Part shown: positions 1 through 9,233 of the stretch, piece after piece
Layout of the letters: each line of letters starts with the position of its first letter
Numbering within the stretch: the first letter of the stretch is position 1
Translations under genes and position numbers: made by a program
NCBI RefSeq assembly: GCF_018417475.1
Contig: NZ_CP054856.1
Location: forward strand, 1,457,001 to 1,521,000
Reading direction: 5' to 3'
Length of the DNA stretch: 64,000 nucleotides
Source of the DNA: Novosphingobium decolorationis
GTDB taxonomy: Bacteria > Pseudomonadota > Alphaproteobacteria > Sphingomonadales > Sphingomonadaceae
Notes under the pieces: model-generated
What the model was told of the DNA's origin: nothing
The model's database searches: none
Seen by the model: the letters and a program-made list of their open reading frames with translations, nothing else

Positions 1-1
1 C

Positions 2-2440
2 GCCACGCAGATGGTGGTCGAGCGTCAGATGGAAGCGAGCCAGGACAAGCGCACCAACTATTCGCGCGAGGGCTTCGTCGAGAAGGTCTGGGAATGGAAG
101 GCCGAGAGCGGCGGCACGATCACGCGCCAGCTGCGCCGCCTGGGCTGCTCGATGGACTGGAGCCGCGAGCAGTTCACCATGGACCCGCACTTTACAGAAG
201 CCGTGGTCAAGGTCTTCGTGGACCTTTACAACGAGGGGCTCATCTACCGCGACAAGCGGCTGGTGAACTGGGACCCCAAGCTCAAGACCGCGATCTCCGA
301 CCTTGAGGTCGAGACCCGCGAGGTCAAGGGCGGCTTCTGGCACTTCAAGTACCCGCTCGCCGATGGCGTGACGCTGGATAACGGGCAGGACTTCATCGAG
401 GTCGCGACCACGCGCCCCGAAACGATGCTGGCCGACATGGCGGTTGCCGTGAACGCCGAGGACGAGCGCTACAAGAGCGTGATCGGCAAGGAGATCCTCC
501 AGCCGATCACCGGGCGCCGCTTCCAGATCGTCGCCGACGAGCACGCCGATCCCGAACTGGGCTCGGGCGCGGTGAAGATCACCCCGGGGCATGACTTCAA
601 CGACTTCGAAGTGGGCAAGCGCGCGGGCTTCAAGCCAGCCGAGATGCTCAACATGTTCGATGCCGACGCCAATGTCGTGCAGACCGAGGACGGCCTCGTC
701 CCCGAGAAGTACCTTGGCATGGAACGCTTCGCCGCGCGCGAGGCGATCGTGGCCGAGATGAAGGAGCTGGGCTTCCTCATCCCCCACGTCGTCACCAAGA
801 CGACCAAGGACGGTGAGACCGAAACCACCGAGATGGACGCCGAACCGCGCACCATCCAGACCCCCTACGGCGACCGTGGCGGCGTGGTGATCGAGCCCTG
901 GCTGACCGACCAGTGGTACGTCGATGCGGCAACGCTGGCCAAGCCCGCCATCGCGGCGGTGCAGGACGGCCAGATCGAAGTTGTCCCCAAGACCTGGGAG
1001 AAGACCTACTTCAACTGGATGGACAACATCCAGCCCTGGTGCGTCTCGCGCCAGCTCTGGTGGGGCCACCGCATCCCGGCGTGGTATGCTGCAGATGGCA
1101 AGGTCTACGTCGCCGAGACCGAAGAGGCCGCGCAGGCGCTCGCGGGCGACGGCGTGGCGCTGACCCGCGACGAGGACGTGCTCGACACCTGGTTCTCCTC
1201 GGCGCTGTGGCCGTTTGCGACGCTGGGCTGGCCGGAAAAGACCGACCTCCTCGCCAAGCACTACCCCAACGACCTTCTGATCTCGGGCTTCGACATCCTG
1301 TTCTTCTGGTGCGCGCGCATGGCGATGCAGGGCCTGCACTTCATGGACGAGGTGCCCTGGAAGAAGCTGTACCTCCACGGCCTCGTGCGCGCCGCCGATG
1401 GCGCGAAGATGTCGAAGTCGAAGGGCAACGTGGTCGATCCGCTGGGCCTTATCGACCAGTACGGTGCCGACGCGCTGCGCTTCTTCATGGCCGCCATGGA
1501 AAGCCAGGGCCGCGACATCAAGATGGATGACAAGCGCATCGAGGGCTACCGCAACTTCGCCACGAAGCTGTGGAACGCGGCGCGCTTCTGCCAGTCGAAC
1601 GGCGTTGTCGCCTCGACCTCCGTCGCCGCGCCCGCCGCGACCTCGGCGGTCAACCGCTGGATCATCGGCGAAGTCGTCGACACCGTGGCCGAGCTCGACA
1701 AGGCCATGGCCGACATGCGCTTCGATGCCGCCGCGAACACGATCTACCATTTCGTGTGGGACAGCTTCTGCGACTGGTACATCGAACTGGTGAAGGGCAA
1801 CTTCGACGAAGAAACCCGCGCCGTCGCCGGCTGGGTGCTCGACCAGATCCTCGTCATGCTCCACCCCTTCATGCCCTTCGTCACCGAAGAGCTGTGGTCG
1901 AAGATGGGCGCGCGCGAGGCCGACCTGATCGTCTCGGCCTGGCCCGCCCCGGACGCCAGCGTGGACACCGCCGCCAAGGCCGAGGTCGAGTGGCTCATCG
2001 CGCTGATCGGCTCGCTGCGCGGCGCCAAGGCGGAACTGGGCATTGCGCCCGGCGCGCGCCTCACCGCCTACATCGCGCAGGTCTCGGACGCGACGCGCGC
2101 CATCATCGGCGCCAACGCCACCGTGATCGACCGCCTCGCGCGCCTCGATGCGATCCACTTCGAGGCCGCGCCTGCAGGGCCGGTCCTGCAGGTGGGCGCG
2201 GGCGATGCGATGCTGGCCATTCCCTTGGAAGGCGTGATCGACATCGCGGCGGAAAAGAGCCGCCTCGAAAAGGCGCTTGCCGCCTCGCAGAAGGAAGCCA
2301 AGTCGCTCGACGGGCGCCTCTCGAACCCCAAGTTCGTGGAAAAGGCCAAGCCCGAAGCGGTCGAAAAGGCCCGCGCCGACCACGCCCACCACACCGCCGA
2401 AGCGCAGCGCCTCGCCGCCGCGCTGGAGCGTCTGGGCTAA
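2..2440 (+). CDS. valS: Valyl-tRNA synthetase, 5'-truncated by window edge
   Basis: Class I aminoacyl-tRNA synthetase that charges tRNA-Val with valine in the cytoplasm. The frame is open from base 2, so the start codon and the HIGH motif lie before the window. The visible 812 residues contain the CP1 editing domain ([15 protein letters not shown], then a [10 protein letters not shown] segment), the [13 protein letters not shown] signature (KMSKS, about 1403-1440), the anticodon-binding domain and a C-terminal coiled-coil arm rich in Lys, Glu and Ala, typical of bacterial ValS. It ends just before a strong terminator at 2467-2505. Only the missing 5' end is uncertain. Confidence 0.97.
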   Translation, partial: ATQMVVERQMEASQDKRTNYSREGFVEKVWEWKAESGGTITRQLRRLGCSMDWSREQFTMDPHFTEAVVKVFVDLYNEGLIYRDKRLVNWDPKLKTAISDLEVETREVKGGFWHFKYPLADGVTLDNGQDFIEVATTRPETMLADMAVAVNAEDERYKSVIGKEILQPITGRRFQIVADEHADPELGSGAVKITPGHDFNDFEVGKRAGFKPAEMLNMFDADANVVQTEDGLVPEKYLGMERFAAREAIVAEMKELGFLIPHVVTKTTKDGETETTEMDAEPRTIQTPYGDRGGVVIEPWLTDQWYVDAATLAKPAIAAVQDGQIEVVPKTWEKTYFNWMDNIQPWCVSRQLWWGHRIPAWYAADGKVYVAETEEAAQALAGDGVALTRDEDVLDTWFSSALWPFATLGWPEKTDLLAKHYPNDLLISGFDILFFWCARMAMQGLHFMDEVPWKKLYLHGLVRAADGAKMSKSKGNVVDPLGLIDQYGADALRFFMAAMESQGRDIKMDDKRIEGYRNFATKLWNAARFCQSNGVVASTSVAAPAATSAVNRWIIGEVVDTVAELDKAMADMRFDAAANTIYHFVWDSFCDWYIELVKGNFDEETRAVAGWVLDQILVMLHPFMPFVTEELWSKMGAREADLIVSAWPAPDASVDTAAKAEVEWLIALIGSLRGAKAELGIAPGARLTAYIAQVSDATRAIIGANATVIDRLARLDAIHFEAAPAGPVLQVGAGDAMLAIPLEGVIDIAAEKSRLEKALAASQKEAKSLDGRLSNPKFVEKAKPEAVEKARADHAHHTAEAQRLAAALERLG

Positions 2441-2466
2441 GGGTAAAGTCCCATAAGATGCCGGAA

Positions 2467-2505
2467 GGCCCGCGAAGCTATGCCCGCTTCGCGGGCCTTT
2501 CTTTT
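2467..2505 (+). terminator. Rho-independent terminator of valS
   Basis: A 12-bp GC-rich perfect stem (2467-2478 with 2486-2497) is followed by a T-rich tract (TTTCTTTT), 27 bp after the valS stop codon. Confidence 0.9.
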
Positions 2506-2525
2506 GGAAAGAAGGAAAGGCGATA

Positions 2526-2640
2526 CAAGGGATTTACCATCCCTTGACCCTGTATACCGGGGCCCCGCAGTGGGTGCCGGACGCGGCAAGCGTGAACTGC
2601 GATAGACGGTTTGGGGAGCCCGAGGGCGATGGCCCTCGGA
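2526..2640 (+). repeat. Two-hairpin intergenic repeat, copy R1
   Basis: First of four copies of a dispersed element. Hairpin A is CAAGGGAT...ATCCCTTG (2526-2546), followed by GACCC. After a variable middle comes GGGGAGC and hairpin B, CCGAGGGC gatg GCCCTCGG (2620-2639). The other copies are at 28421-28536 (same strand), 21687-21799 and 39092-39204 (opposite strand). The middle differs between copies but seems able to close a long stem with each copy's own partner bases (here GCAGT with ACTGC). It lies in the 247-bp gap between valS and the next gene. Confidence 0.75.
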
Positions 2641-2687
2641 GCACTTCTTCCCTTTTCTTGGCCTCGCTTCGACGATAGGCGGGAGCG

Positions 2688-2963
2688 ATGATGGACATTC
2701 CCTGGGACCAGCCCGCGACGCTCATCGATCTCGACGGCAAGACGCCGGTGATCGGATCCTTCCTCGAATGCGTGATGCACTTCTCGCTGTTCAAGCCCTT
2801 CGCCAAGGAGCAGGCGCGCATCCTCCTGACGCGCCCGGTATTCAAGCCGGGCCGCAAGACCCGCGCCTGGATCCTGAACCCGGACGAGATCAAGCTGATC
2901 GTCGACCGGCTCAACCGCGAGCGCGCCGAAGGCAAGGACCTCCCCCCGCACCCGGGCGGCTGA
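2688..2963 (+). CDS. Small conserved-looking hypothetical protein (91 aa)
   Basis: I do not recognise a family. It is a 91-residue soluble protein with no signal peptide or membrane segment. It starts MMDIPWDQPATLIDLDGKT, has a hydrophobic helix-like centre and a basic C-terminal half, and ends in a Pro/Gly tail (PPHPGG). Two consecutive ATG codons (2688, 2691) follow GGGAG, which is better spaced for the second ATG. Codon use matches the GC-rich neighbours. It stands alone after repeat R1. Confidence 0.65.
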   Translation: MMDIPWDQPATLIDLDGKTPVIGSFLECVMHFSLFKPFAKEQARILLTRPVFKPGRKTRAWILNPDEIKLIVDRLNRERAEGKDLPPHPGG

Positions 2964-3034
2964 AACCCGGTCTTCAACGCCGCCCGGCCTTAGGCGCGAG
3001 CCGGGGGGCGCGATCCGCGTACGGGGCCGCCCTT

Positions 3035-3433
3035 TCAGTGATACGGTTCGCACGCGATCCCATCTGCATCCCTGTCCAACTCCGATCGATAGCCAGGCTC
3101 GTAACTATAGATCGGGGCAGTCCCTGCCGCGCGAGCATCGTTGCAGTCTCGCCACCAATCGCCTGCTTGCGGCTTCCGGGTGCGGGCATCCAAAGACGAG
3201 CTTATCTCAATCCACGTTTCCCCGATCCAGGTCCTAACCTCGGGAACGGACAGGGCACCAAGGCACAGGCCCAAAGCTCCTGCGAACAAGATGACCTTCA
3301 CCAACACCATCGAATAAGGCGCGGTTTCAGCCATTCGAACGAAGACGCGCCTCACCGATGCCATCGCTTGGCGACTGCTCTTGAAATTCCTGCTCACGGA
3401 TGAACAGTAATTCAAAATTCGTAAACACTGCAC
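3035..3433 (-). CDS. Excalibur calcium-binding domain membrane protein
   Basis: 132-residue protein with one membrane segment (about residues 40-62, VLVKVILFAGALGLCLGAL) and a C-terminal Excalibur domain. That domain is recognised by CNDARAAG, then a Tyr/Glu-rich stretch, and the terminal motif DRDADGIACEPY, an EF-hand-like DxDxDG calcium loop closed by a Cys pair. The domain probably faces the periplasm. Several in-frame Met codons (including the one before AETAPYS) could be the true start, which would shorten the basic N-terminus. Excalibur domains are usually fused to nucleases or surface proteins. No such domain is present here. Confidence 0.75.
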   Translation of the reverse strand: MQCLRILNYCSSVSRNFKSSRQAMASVRRVFVRMAETAPYSMVLVKVILFAGALGLCLGALSVPEVRTWIGETWIEISSSLDARTRKPQAGDWWRDCNDARAAGTAPIYSYEPGYRSELDRDADGIACEPYH

Positions 3434-3493
3434 TTCATCCTAATGACACGCCGAGTTCGTGAATGAGGAAGCGCATATGACTACCCTCTTCAC

Positions 3494-4093
3494 TTACTTT
3501 TCGCCGCGAATGGTCAGCGCGTCCCAGCTCGCCCAGTCGATGGTGCGGCCCGGATAGGCGACGCGGGCGAAGGGCCAGTCCTTCGCCATCCAGCCGCGCA
3601 CGAAGGCGTAGAGTTCGTCCTCGAACCCGGCCTCGTATTCGGCCTTGGTCACCCACAGGCGCACCACCGCGTCGTAGCCGGGGACGGGGCTGGGCTGGAC
3701 GTAGACACAGCCGCGTTCGCGCGTGCCGTCGGGGGTGAGGACGGCGTAGGCGAACGAGGTGCGCGCGGCAAAGCGGGCCTGTTCGGTCTCCATGTCGGTC
3801 AGGGCCTCGGCATCGGTGATGCCCTCGTGCGGCCAGGCGGTGCTGCGGGTAAAGGTCTGCTGGAGGTGCGCGATCGAGGACATGTAGGCCGCCTTGTCGA
3901 TCGCGGCGAGTTCGGGAGCGAGCGGGACGATCTGGAAGCCCTCCCCCACCGCGCGCGTGGGGACCGCAAAGTCGGCGGGAACAAGGGATGGCTTGGCCGG
4001 TGCCTCGGCCGCCATGGCGGCGGTGCTGAGCAAGGGTGCCCCTGCACCCAGCACCAGCGCGAGTCCCGCCAGCGCCCGTCCCAGTCCCGCCAT
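3494..4093 (-). CDS. Secreted GNAT-like protein
   Basis: 199-residue protein with a clear signal peptide (MAGLGRALAGLALVLGAG... ending AAMAAEA, about 29 residues). The mature part resembles a degenerate GNAT acetyltransferase fold: FAYAVLTPDG, CVYVQPSP and DAVVRLWVTKAE look like the strands around the acetyl-CoA site. Catalysis cannot be confirmed, and a GNAT-like protein in the periplasm would be unusual, so the assignment is tentative. It is divergent from queE, and a palindrome at 4117-4134 lies 24-41 bp upstream of its start. Confidence 0.6.
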   Translation of the reverse strand: MAGLGRALAGLALVLGAGAPLLSTAAMAAEAPAKPSLVPADFAVPTRAVGEGFQIVPLAPELAAIDKAAYMSSIAHLQQTFTRSTAWPHEGITDAEALTDMETEQARFAARTSFAYAVLTPDGTRERGCVYVQPSPVPGYDAVVRLWVTKAEYEAGFEDELYAFVRGWMAKDWPFARVAYPGRTIDWASWDALTIRGEK

Positions 4094-4116
4094 TTCCTCG
4101 CCTCCGCTTCATTATC

Positions 4117-4134
4117 ACCAATTTCCACATTGGT
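4117..4134. promoter_or_regulatory. Palindrome between GNAT-like gene and queE
   Basis: ACCAAT-TTCCAC-ATTGGT is a perfect 6-6-6 inverted repeat, with weaker dyad symmetry outside it (ATTATC...AATAT), in an AT-rich patch of an otherwise GC-rich 251-bp divergent intergenic region. Its position just upstream of the minus-strand gene fits an operator. The cognate regulator is unknown. Confidence 0.45.
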
Positions 4135-4344
4135 AATATCGAAAGCTGGGAAAGCAAAAGCATTTTCCTACACGCGCCAAACCTGACACAGTCCCGGCCA
4201 TGCTGCCCTGCCCGCGAATTTTCTTGCAAAACCGCGCAAAAGCGCCTCTTGGGCGGCCGTGCAGGTGCCACCCTTGGACAGTGTCAACCGTGTCAACCTG
4301 CGCCACCCCGTAACCATCCCCTATTCGCGACTGAAGCGCCCGCC

Positions 4345-5088
4345 ATGCTGACCCTTGCCACCACCACGCCCTCAGAACCGGAAATCTTCGCCTCCTTGCA
4401 GGGCGAAGGGGCGAGCGTGGGCAAGCCCAGCACTTTCGTGCGCCTCTCGCGCTGCAACCTCGCCTGCCACTGGTGCGACACCGCCTACACCTGGCGCTTT
4501 TCGGGCGACAACCGCCCGCACACCGACGGCCTCGACTTCGCGCGCGAAGCGAACCAGGTGAAGCTGGAGGAGGCCGAGGTCGCGCAGATGGTCGCCGCGC
4601 TCAAGCCCGACCGGCTCGTCCTGACCGGCGGCGAGCCGCTGCTCCAGGGCGCGGCGCTGGCGCGCATGGTGGCGGCGCTCAAGGAGCTGCGCGGCGAATT
4701 TCACGTCGAGATCGAGACCAACGGGTCAGTGGCCCCGCATCCCGCGCTCGATCCGCTGATCGACCAGTTCAACGTCAGCCCGAAACTGGCGCACAGCGGC
4801 AACCCGGCCAGCCTCGCGCTCATCCCCGAGCGCCTCGCCGCTTACGCCGCCGATCCGCGCGCCTTCTTCAAGTTCGTGATCGCCGAGCGATCAGACATCG
4901 AAGAAGTTCTTGGCCTTGTCGCGGCCCACTCCATCCTGCCCTCGCGCGTCTTTCTGATGCCGGAAGGGCGCGACAGCGCGACCTTGCGCGCGCGGGCACG
5001 CTGGCTGGGCGACCTATGCGCAGAGCACGGGTTCAACTTTACCGACCGCCTCCACATTCACCTGTGGGGCGACACGCGCGGCACCTGA
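4345..5088 (+). CDS. queE: 7-carboxy-7-deazaguanine synthase (radical SAM)
   Basis: Radical SAM enzyme that turns 6-carboxy-tetrahydropterin into 7-carboxy-7-deazaguanine in queuosine biosynthesis. The 247-residue protein begins MLTLATTTPSEPEIFASLQGEG. It carries the CNLACHWC [4Fe-4S]/SAM motif near residue 38, then LTGGEPLLQG (SAM-binding GGE) and VEIETNGS. The frame is open far upstream, but this ATG matches the family N-terminus. The gene downstream starts almost at once, suggesting co-transcription. Confidence 0.93.
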   Translation: MLTLATTTPSEPEIFASLQGEGASVGKPSTFVRLSRCNLACHWCDTAYTWRFSGDNRPHTDGLDFAREANQVKLEEAEVAQMVAALKPDRLVLTGGEPLLQGAALARMVAALKELRGEFHVEIETNGSVAPHPALDPLIDQFNVSPKLAHSGNPASLALIPERLAAYAADPRAFFKFVIAERSDIEEVLGLVAAHSILPSRVFLMPEGRDSATLRARARWLGDLCAEHGFNFTDRLHIHLWGDTRGT

Positions 5089-5136
5089 GCGATGGCGCGC
5101 CATCGCGCACCAGGCACCGCATCTGGGATGGGACAT

Positions 5137-6564
5137 ATGAACGAAGCATCGCCGATACCCGAAGGGGAATGGGAACCGGGTGAGGACGCGGCCCACCCGC
5201 CCAAGGCCGGGGCGATGCAGGGGGACCTGACGCAGGGCCCGATCCTGAAGACACTGATGCTCTTCTCGCTCCCGATGCTGCTTTCCAACGTGCTCCAGAC
5301 GCTCAACGGCTCGGTCAACGCGATCTGGGTCGGGCGCCTCATCGGCGAGAGCGCGCTGGCCGCGACCGCCAACGCCAACGTCATCATGTTCCTGCTCTTT
5401 GCCGCCGTCTTCGGCTTCTCGATGGCGACCACGGTGCGCGTCGGGCAAAGCTTTGGCGCGCGTGACCTGGTCGCCGCACGCCGCACCTTCGGCAGCGGCG
5501 TCGGCTTCTGTTCGGTCGTCGCCGCGCTCACCGGCCTTGCCGGCTGGTTCCTGGCCGACACCCTCCTTGACCTCATGAGCACGCCGGGCGCCAGCAAGGC
5601 CCAGGCGCTGGCCTACCTGCAGGTGATCTTCATCACCCTGCCCTTCGGCTCGGTCTCGATGATGGTCTCGATGGGGATGCGCGGTGCGGGCGATTCGCGC
5701 AGCCCGCTCTACGCCATGATCATGGTCGTCCTGCTCGACATCGGCCTCAACCCGGTGCTCATCATGGGCGCGGGGCCACTGCCCGAGCTGGGCATCGCGG
5801 GCTCGGCCATCGCCACGGCCATCGCGAACCTGGGCGGCCTCGTCTTCCTCATCTGGCGCATCTACCGCCACGACCTGCCGATGCGCCTGCGCGGTCCGGA
5901 ACTGGGCTTCCTGCGCCCGCGCCGCGACGAGCTGGCCTATATCGTCACTAAGGGCCTGCCGATGGGCGCGCAGATGCTGCTCGTCTCCTCGGCCGGGCTC
6001 ATCATGATCGGCCTCGTCAACCAGCTCGGCCTCAACGCATCGGCGGCCTACGGCGCCTCGCTGCAACTCTGGAACTACCTGCAGATGCCCGCCTTTGCGA
6101 TGGGCACCGCGGTCAGCGCCATGGTCGCCCAGGCGATCGGCGCGGACAACCACGAACGCGTCGATGCCGTCGCCAATGTCGGCATGATCGCCAACCTCGT
6201 GCTGACGACCGCCATGGCCGCGCTGATCGTAGGTTTCGACCGCCCGCTGCTTTCGCTGTTCCTGGGATGGGACAGCCCGGCGATGCCGATTGCCGAGCAC
6301 ATCCAGCTGATCTGCACCGCCTCGTTCGTGATCGTCTCGGTGACGATGATCATCCAGGGCACGCTGCGCGCCTACGGCGTCGTCATCGCCCCGCTCATCA
6401 TCATGGGCATCGGTCTCTACCCGGGCCGCCTGGGCTTCTACTACCTGCTCGAGCCGCAGCTGGCGGGCGATGCGGTCTGGTGGTCCTTCCCGTTCGGCTC
6501 GGTGGTCACCGTCGCGCTCACCATGGCGTACTACCTCATGGTCGACTGGCGAAAGAACCGCTGA
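5137..6564 (+). CDS. MATE-family multidrug/toxin exporter
   Basis: Inner-membrane exporter of the MatE family, with about 12 hydrophobic segments in two related halves (475 residues from this start). Family features include FSLPMLLSNVLQTLNGSVNAIWVGRL near the N-terminus and GLPMGAQMLLVSSAGLIMIGLVNQ at the start of the second half. The ATG at 5137 has a GGGA eight bases upstream. An earlier in-frame ATG at 5092, 4 bp after the queE stop, would add 15 poorly conserved residues. The substrate is not predictable. It converges on the HerA-like gene across a terminator. Confidence 0.88.
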   Translation: MNEASPIPEGEWEPGEDAAHPPKAGAMQGDLTQGPILKTLMLFSLPMLLSNVLQTLNGSVNAIWVGRLIGESALAATANANVIMFLLFAAVFGFSMATTVRVGQSFGARDLVAARRTFGSGVGFCSVVAALTGLAGWFLADTLLDLMSTPGASKAQALAYLQVIFITLPFGSVSMMVSMGMRGAGDSRSPLYAMIMVVLLDIGLNPVLIMGAGPLPELGIAGSAIATAIANLGGLVFLIWRIYRHDLPMRLRGPELGFLRPRRDELAYIVTKGLPMGAQMLLVSSAGLIMIGLVNQLGLNASAAYGASLQLWNYLQMPAFAMGTAVSAMVAQAIGADNHERVDAVANVGMIANLVLTTAMAALIVGFDRPLLSLFLGWDSPAMPIAEHIQLICTASFVIVSVTMIIQGTLRAYGVVIAPLIIMGIGLYPGRLGFYYLLEPQLAGDAVWWSFPFGSVVTVALTMAYYLMVDWRKNR

Positions 6565-6574
6565 GAAACGCGAA

Positions 6575-6607
6575 AGGGCGCGCGAAGGGAAGTCCCTCGC
6601 ACGCCCT
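6575..6607. terminator. Intergenic hairpin between convergent genes
   Basis: A long imperfect stem (AGGGCG...CGCCCT with an inner GGGA/TCCC arm) sits between the MATE gene and the convergent HerA-like gene. The T-tract is poor, so it may serve both strands weakly or rely on Rho. Confidence 0.5.
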
Positions 6608-6637
6608 CTCTCCTGAAGTCCCAGCGGAAGGGGCGGT

Positions 6638-8335
6638 TCAGCGCCCCTGCGCGCGCCAGCGCTGGACGGTGCGCGCGACCATCTCCTCTTCGCCGCCCGC
6701 CTGACTCCACAGATCGGTGAAGGACGGGTCGGCCGAGGCCGGACGCTTGTATTCCTCCAGATCGTCGAAGCGCACGCGCATCGGGATCGCGGTGCCCTCA
6801 CCGCAGATGATGCACTCGCGGTTGCGCAGGGCCGGGATCGAGTCGAGGAAGCCGCGCGCGCCTTCGGGCATCGCCGCACGCACGAAGGCCTGGTCGCGGT
6901 CGTTGTTGAGACGCATCGAGATGATCGTGCCGCACTGCGAGAGCACGCCCTCGGCAAGGTCGGACGGGCGCTGGGTGATGAGGCCCAGCGAAATGCCGTA
7001 CTTACGCCCTTCCTTGGCGATGCGCGACAGGATGCGCCCGACCGAGGAGCCATCCGCGTTGCGCTCGTTGGGGACGTAGCGGTGCGCTTCCTCGCAGACG
7101 AGGAGGATCGGGCGGGTCTGTTCATCGCGCGCCCAGACCGCAAAGTCGAAGACGAGACGCGAGAGCACGGCAACCACGGTGCTGGTGATCTCGGTCGGCA
7201 CGCCCGACACGTCGATGATCGAGATCGGCCGCCCGCGCGAGGGCAGGCGGAAGATCTTGCCGATGAAGTCGGTCATCGTGTCGCCCACCAGCATCCCTGA
7301 GAACATGAACTGGTAGCGCGGGTCGGTCTTGAGCTCATCAAGGCGGTTCTTGATGCGCATGTAGGGCGCGCTGGAGTGCCCCTTGTCGAGCTTGCCCATC
7401 GCGTTGTTGAGGATGTTGGAGAGGTCCGAGAGCAGGTAGGGGACCGGCGAATCCACCGTCAGCTTGCCCAGCTTCTCGGCGAGACGGTTCTTCGAGCGGG
7501 CCTCCAGCAGCGCGCGGCCCAGGATCTCGGAATCAAGCTGGCGCTCGTCCCCGGTGGTCGAGAGGAGGATCTCGCAGTGCTCCTCGAAGTTCATCAGCCA
7601 GTAGGGCATCTGCAGGTTCGAGACATCGAGGATGATGCCCGAATTGCGGAACGCGGCCGAGTACTCACCGTGCGGGTCGACCATGATGATATGGCCTTCG
7701 GGCGCGTGTTCGCAGATCCGGTGGAGGATCAGCGCGGCGCTGGTCGACTTGCCGGTACCGGTCGAACCGAGGAGGGCAAAGTGCTTGCCGAGCAGCGCGT
7801 CGACGTAGAGACCTGCGCGGATATCCTTGGTCGGAAACACCTTGCCGATGCCGATGCTGGCACGCCCGTCGCTCGAATAGATCTGCTGGAGGTCCTGGCT
7901 GGTCGCGGGATAGACCGGCGCTCCGGGGATGGGGTAGGCCGTGACACCGCGGCGGAAGCCGTGGATGCGGCCGGTCAGGCGTTCTTCCTCGCCTTCGCCG
8001 AGGAAGTCGACGTCGGCAACGATGCCTCCACTGACCGAGCCATCCTGCTTCTGGTTGCGCACGCTGGCCAAGAGCCAGCCGTTGCCCACGCGCACCTTGA
8101 CCTGGCTGCCGACCTGCCCGGAGATCGAAACCGAAGGGTCCTCTTCCTGCGCGATATCGGTAAGACGGCCGAGGTCGAAGGCGATGCGGCTGCCCGAACC
8201 GCCGATCTCGACGATGTAGCCGATCGGCTCACGCGCCGAGGAACGCGCCTGCGAGGCGGTTGCCTGCGGATTTGCCGCCTGCGCGCCGGCTCCGCCCGGG
8301 ACCGCACCGAAACCACCCATATCCATCTGATTCAT
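6638..8335 (-). CDS. HerA-like hexameric ATPase (DUF87)
   Basis: 565-residue P-loop ATPase of the HerA/FtsK superfamily. An N-terminal HAS-barrel-like region (about 35-130) follows a low-complexity Gly/Ala/Gln leader. The DUF87 core has a Walker A GSTGTGKST (190-198), VDPHGEY, a Walker B-like LLVCEEAH (about 412-420) and a sensor region around GLITQRPSDLAEGVL. HerA proteins translocate DNA, often with the nuclease NurA, or act in defence systems. Neither NurA nor SIR2 is nearby, so this is probably a stand-alone chromosomal HerA. It is monocistronic, with a CtrA-like box about 62-76 bp upstream. Confidence 0.88.
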   Translation of the reverse strand: MNQMDMGGFGAVPGGAGAQAANPQATASQARSSAREPIGYIVEIGGSGSRIAFDLGRLTDIAQEEDPSVSISGQVGSQVKVRVGNGWLLASVRNQKQDGSVSGGIVADVDFLGEGEEERLTGRIHGFRRGVTAYPIPGAPVYPATSQDLQQIYSSDGRASIGIGKVFPTKDIRAGLYVDALLGKHFALLGSTGTGKSTSAALILHRICEHAPEGHIIMVDPHGEYSAAFRNSGIILDVSNLQMPYWLMNFEEHCEILLSTTGDERQLDSEILGRALLEARSKNRLAEKLGKLTVDSPVPYLLSDLSNILNNAMGKLDKGHSSAPYMRIKNRLDELKTDPRYQFMFSGMLVGDTMTDFIGKIFRLPSRGRPISIIDVSGVPTEITSTVVAVLSRLVFDFAVWARDEQTRPILLVCEEAHRYVPNERNADGSSVGRILSRIAKEGRKYGISLGLITQRPSDLAEGVLSQCGTIISMRLNNDRDQAFVRAAMPEGARGFLDSIPALRNRECIICGEGTAIPMRVRFDDLEEYKRPASADPSFTDLWSQAGGEEEMVARTVQRWRAQGR

Positions 8336-8396
8336 CGCACACCGAAAGCTGCTGAAGGCCGAAACCTGTATCGATTTCAGCCTAGAAGACAGGCGG

Positions 8397-8411
8397 TTAA
8401 TGTAAGCCTAA
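8397..8411. promoter_or_regulatory. Candidate CtrA-like box upstream of HerA-like gene
   Basis: TTAA-N7-CTAA differs by one base from the CtrA consensus TTAA-N7-TTAA. It lies 62-76 bp upstream of the HerA-like start codon. Confidence 0.35.
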
Positions 8412-8468
8412 ACCGATGCCTTGTAGGGCCGCTTTCCAGCTCGCCCAAGCCCCGGATCAGCCCCCGGA

Positions 8469-9233
8469 TCAGACCAGCGCGAAGAGGCGGCCGGCGAGCC
8501 AGCCCATGCCAACTGAAACGAAGACGGCCAGCAGACCATAGGCAAAGCCCCAGTTCTGGGAGAAGTCGGCAATCGCGCGCTCGATGCCAAGCTTGCGCAC
8601 CTCGACATCGCTGCTCGCCGAGGCGACCACGCGCCCCTCGCTGATCGCGAAGGTTTCGGCGGTGTAGCGCCCGATGGGTACCTGCGAGGGCAGGCGAATG
8701 CGTGCCTGGTAGAGGACCTGCTCGCTGACGCTGACGCCGCCCTCATCCTCGCGGTAGAGCCCGGCATCGACGTTGCGCGCGACGAGGCCAGCGGAAAAGC
8801 GGGCCTGCTCCTCGGGATCGATCGCGCCGATGGGAGAGAGCTGCAGCCACTGCAGGCCCAGCTCGTAGATCGCGGCGGTCTTCTCATCGACGATATCGGC
8901 AATGGGCCGGGTCGAGGCGACGGCATAGTAGGACGGGGCCGAGCGCAGTTCCGTGCTCGCCGCGTTGACCCAGATCCCGGCGACCTTCTGCTTCTCGCGC
9001 AGCACCACCGACTGGGTCGGCCCCTTGAGCACGACGACGATATCGTAGTCCTGCGCCGCGCGCGAACCTTCGGGCGTCAGCACCGCGCCAAAAAGCAGAA
9101 GGTCGGTGCCGTTGAAGCCCTGCTGCAGGTTGATCTGGTGCTGCGAGACTTCCGTCACGAGAATGGGATCGCGCGCGCCGCCCAGGAACACGAACGCGCA
9201 CAGCGCCAGAAGGGAAACAAGCAGCCGGTTCAC
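8469..9233 (-). CDS. TIGR02186-family membrane-anchored protein
   Basis: 254-residue protein with a signal peptide (MNRLLVSLLALCAFVFLGGA), a periplasmic domain and a C-terminal membrane helix (WGFAYGLLAVFVSVGMGWLAG). The features DPILVTEVSQHQINLQQGFNGT and AAQDYDIVVVLKGP match the TIGR02186 family, which regularly accompanies TauE/SafE permeases. The start is GTG at 9233, overlapping the upstream permease stop in a GTGA, so translation is probably coupled. The longer frame that opens upstream has no support. Confidence 0.82.
   Translation of the reverse strand: MNRLLVSLLALCAFVFLGGARDPILVTEVSQHQINLQQGFNGTDLLLFGAVLTPEGSRAAQDYDIVVVLKGPTQSVVLREKQKVAGIWVNAASTELRSAPSYYAVASTRPIADIVDEKTAAIYELGLQWLQLSPIGAIDPEEQARFSAGLVARNVDAGLYREDEGGVSVSEQVLYQARIRLPSQVPIGRYTAETFAISEGRVVASASSDVEVRKLGIERAIADFSQNWGFAYGLLAVFVSVGMGWLAGRLFALV

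Noticed and set aside
4036..4344. Open upstream extension of the queE frame
   Set aside because: The extension runs through the signal-peptide region of the divergent gene and the palindrome and has no similarity to QueE proteins, which begin at the ATG at 4345.
5014..7173. A 719-codon minus-strand frame spanning queE, MATE and HerA regions
   Set aside because: It crosses several well-supported genes and its translation is a Arg/Asp/His-rich shadow without domains.
6638..8335. HerA-like ATPase considered as part of a phage-defence system
   Set aside because: No NurA, SIR2, nuclease or DUF4297-type partner nearby. Flanking genes are ordinary transport genes.
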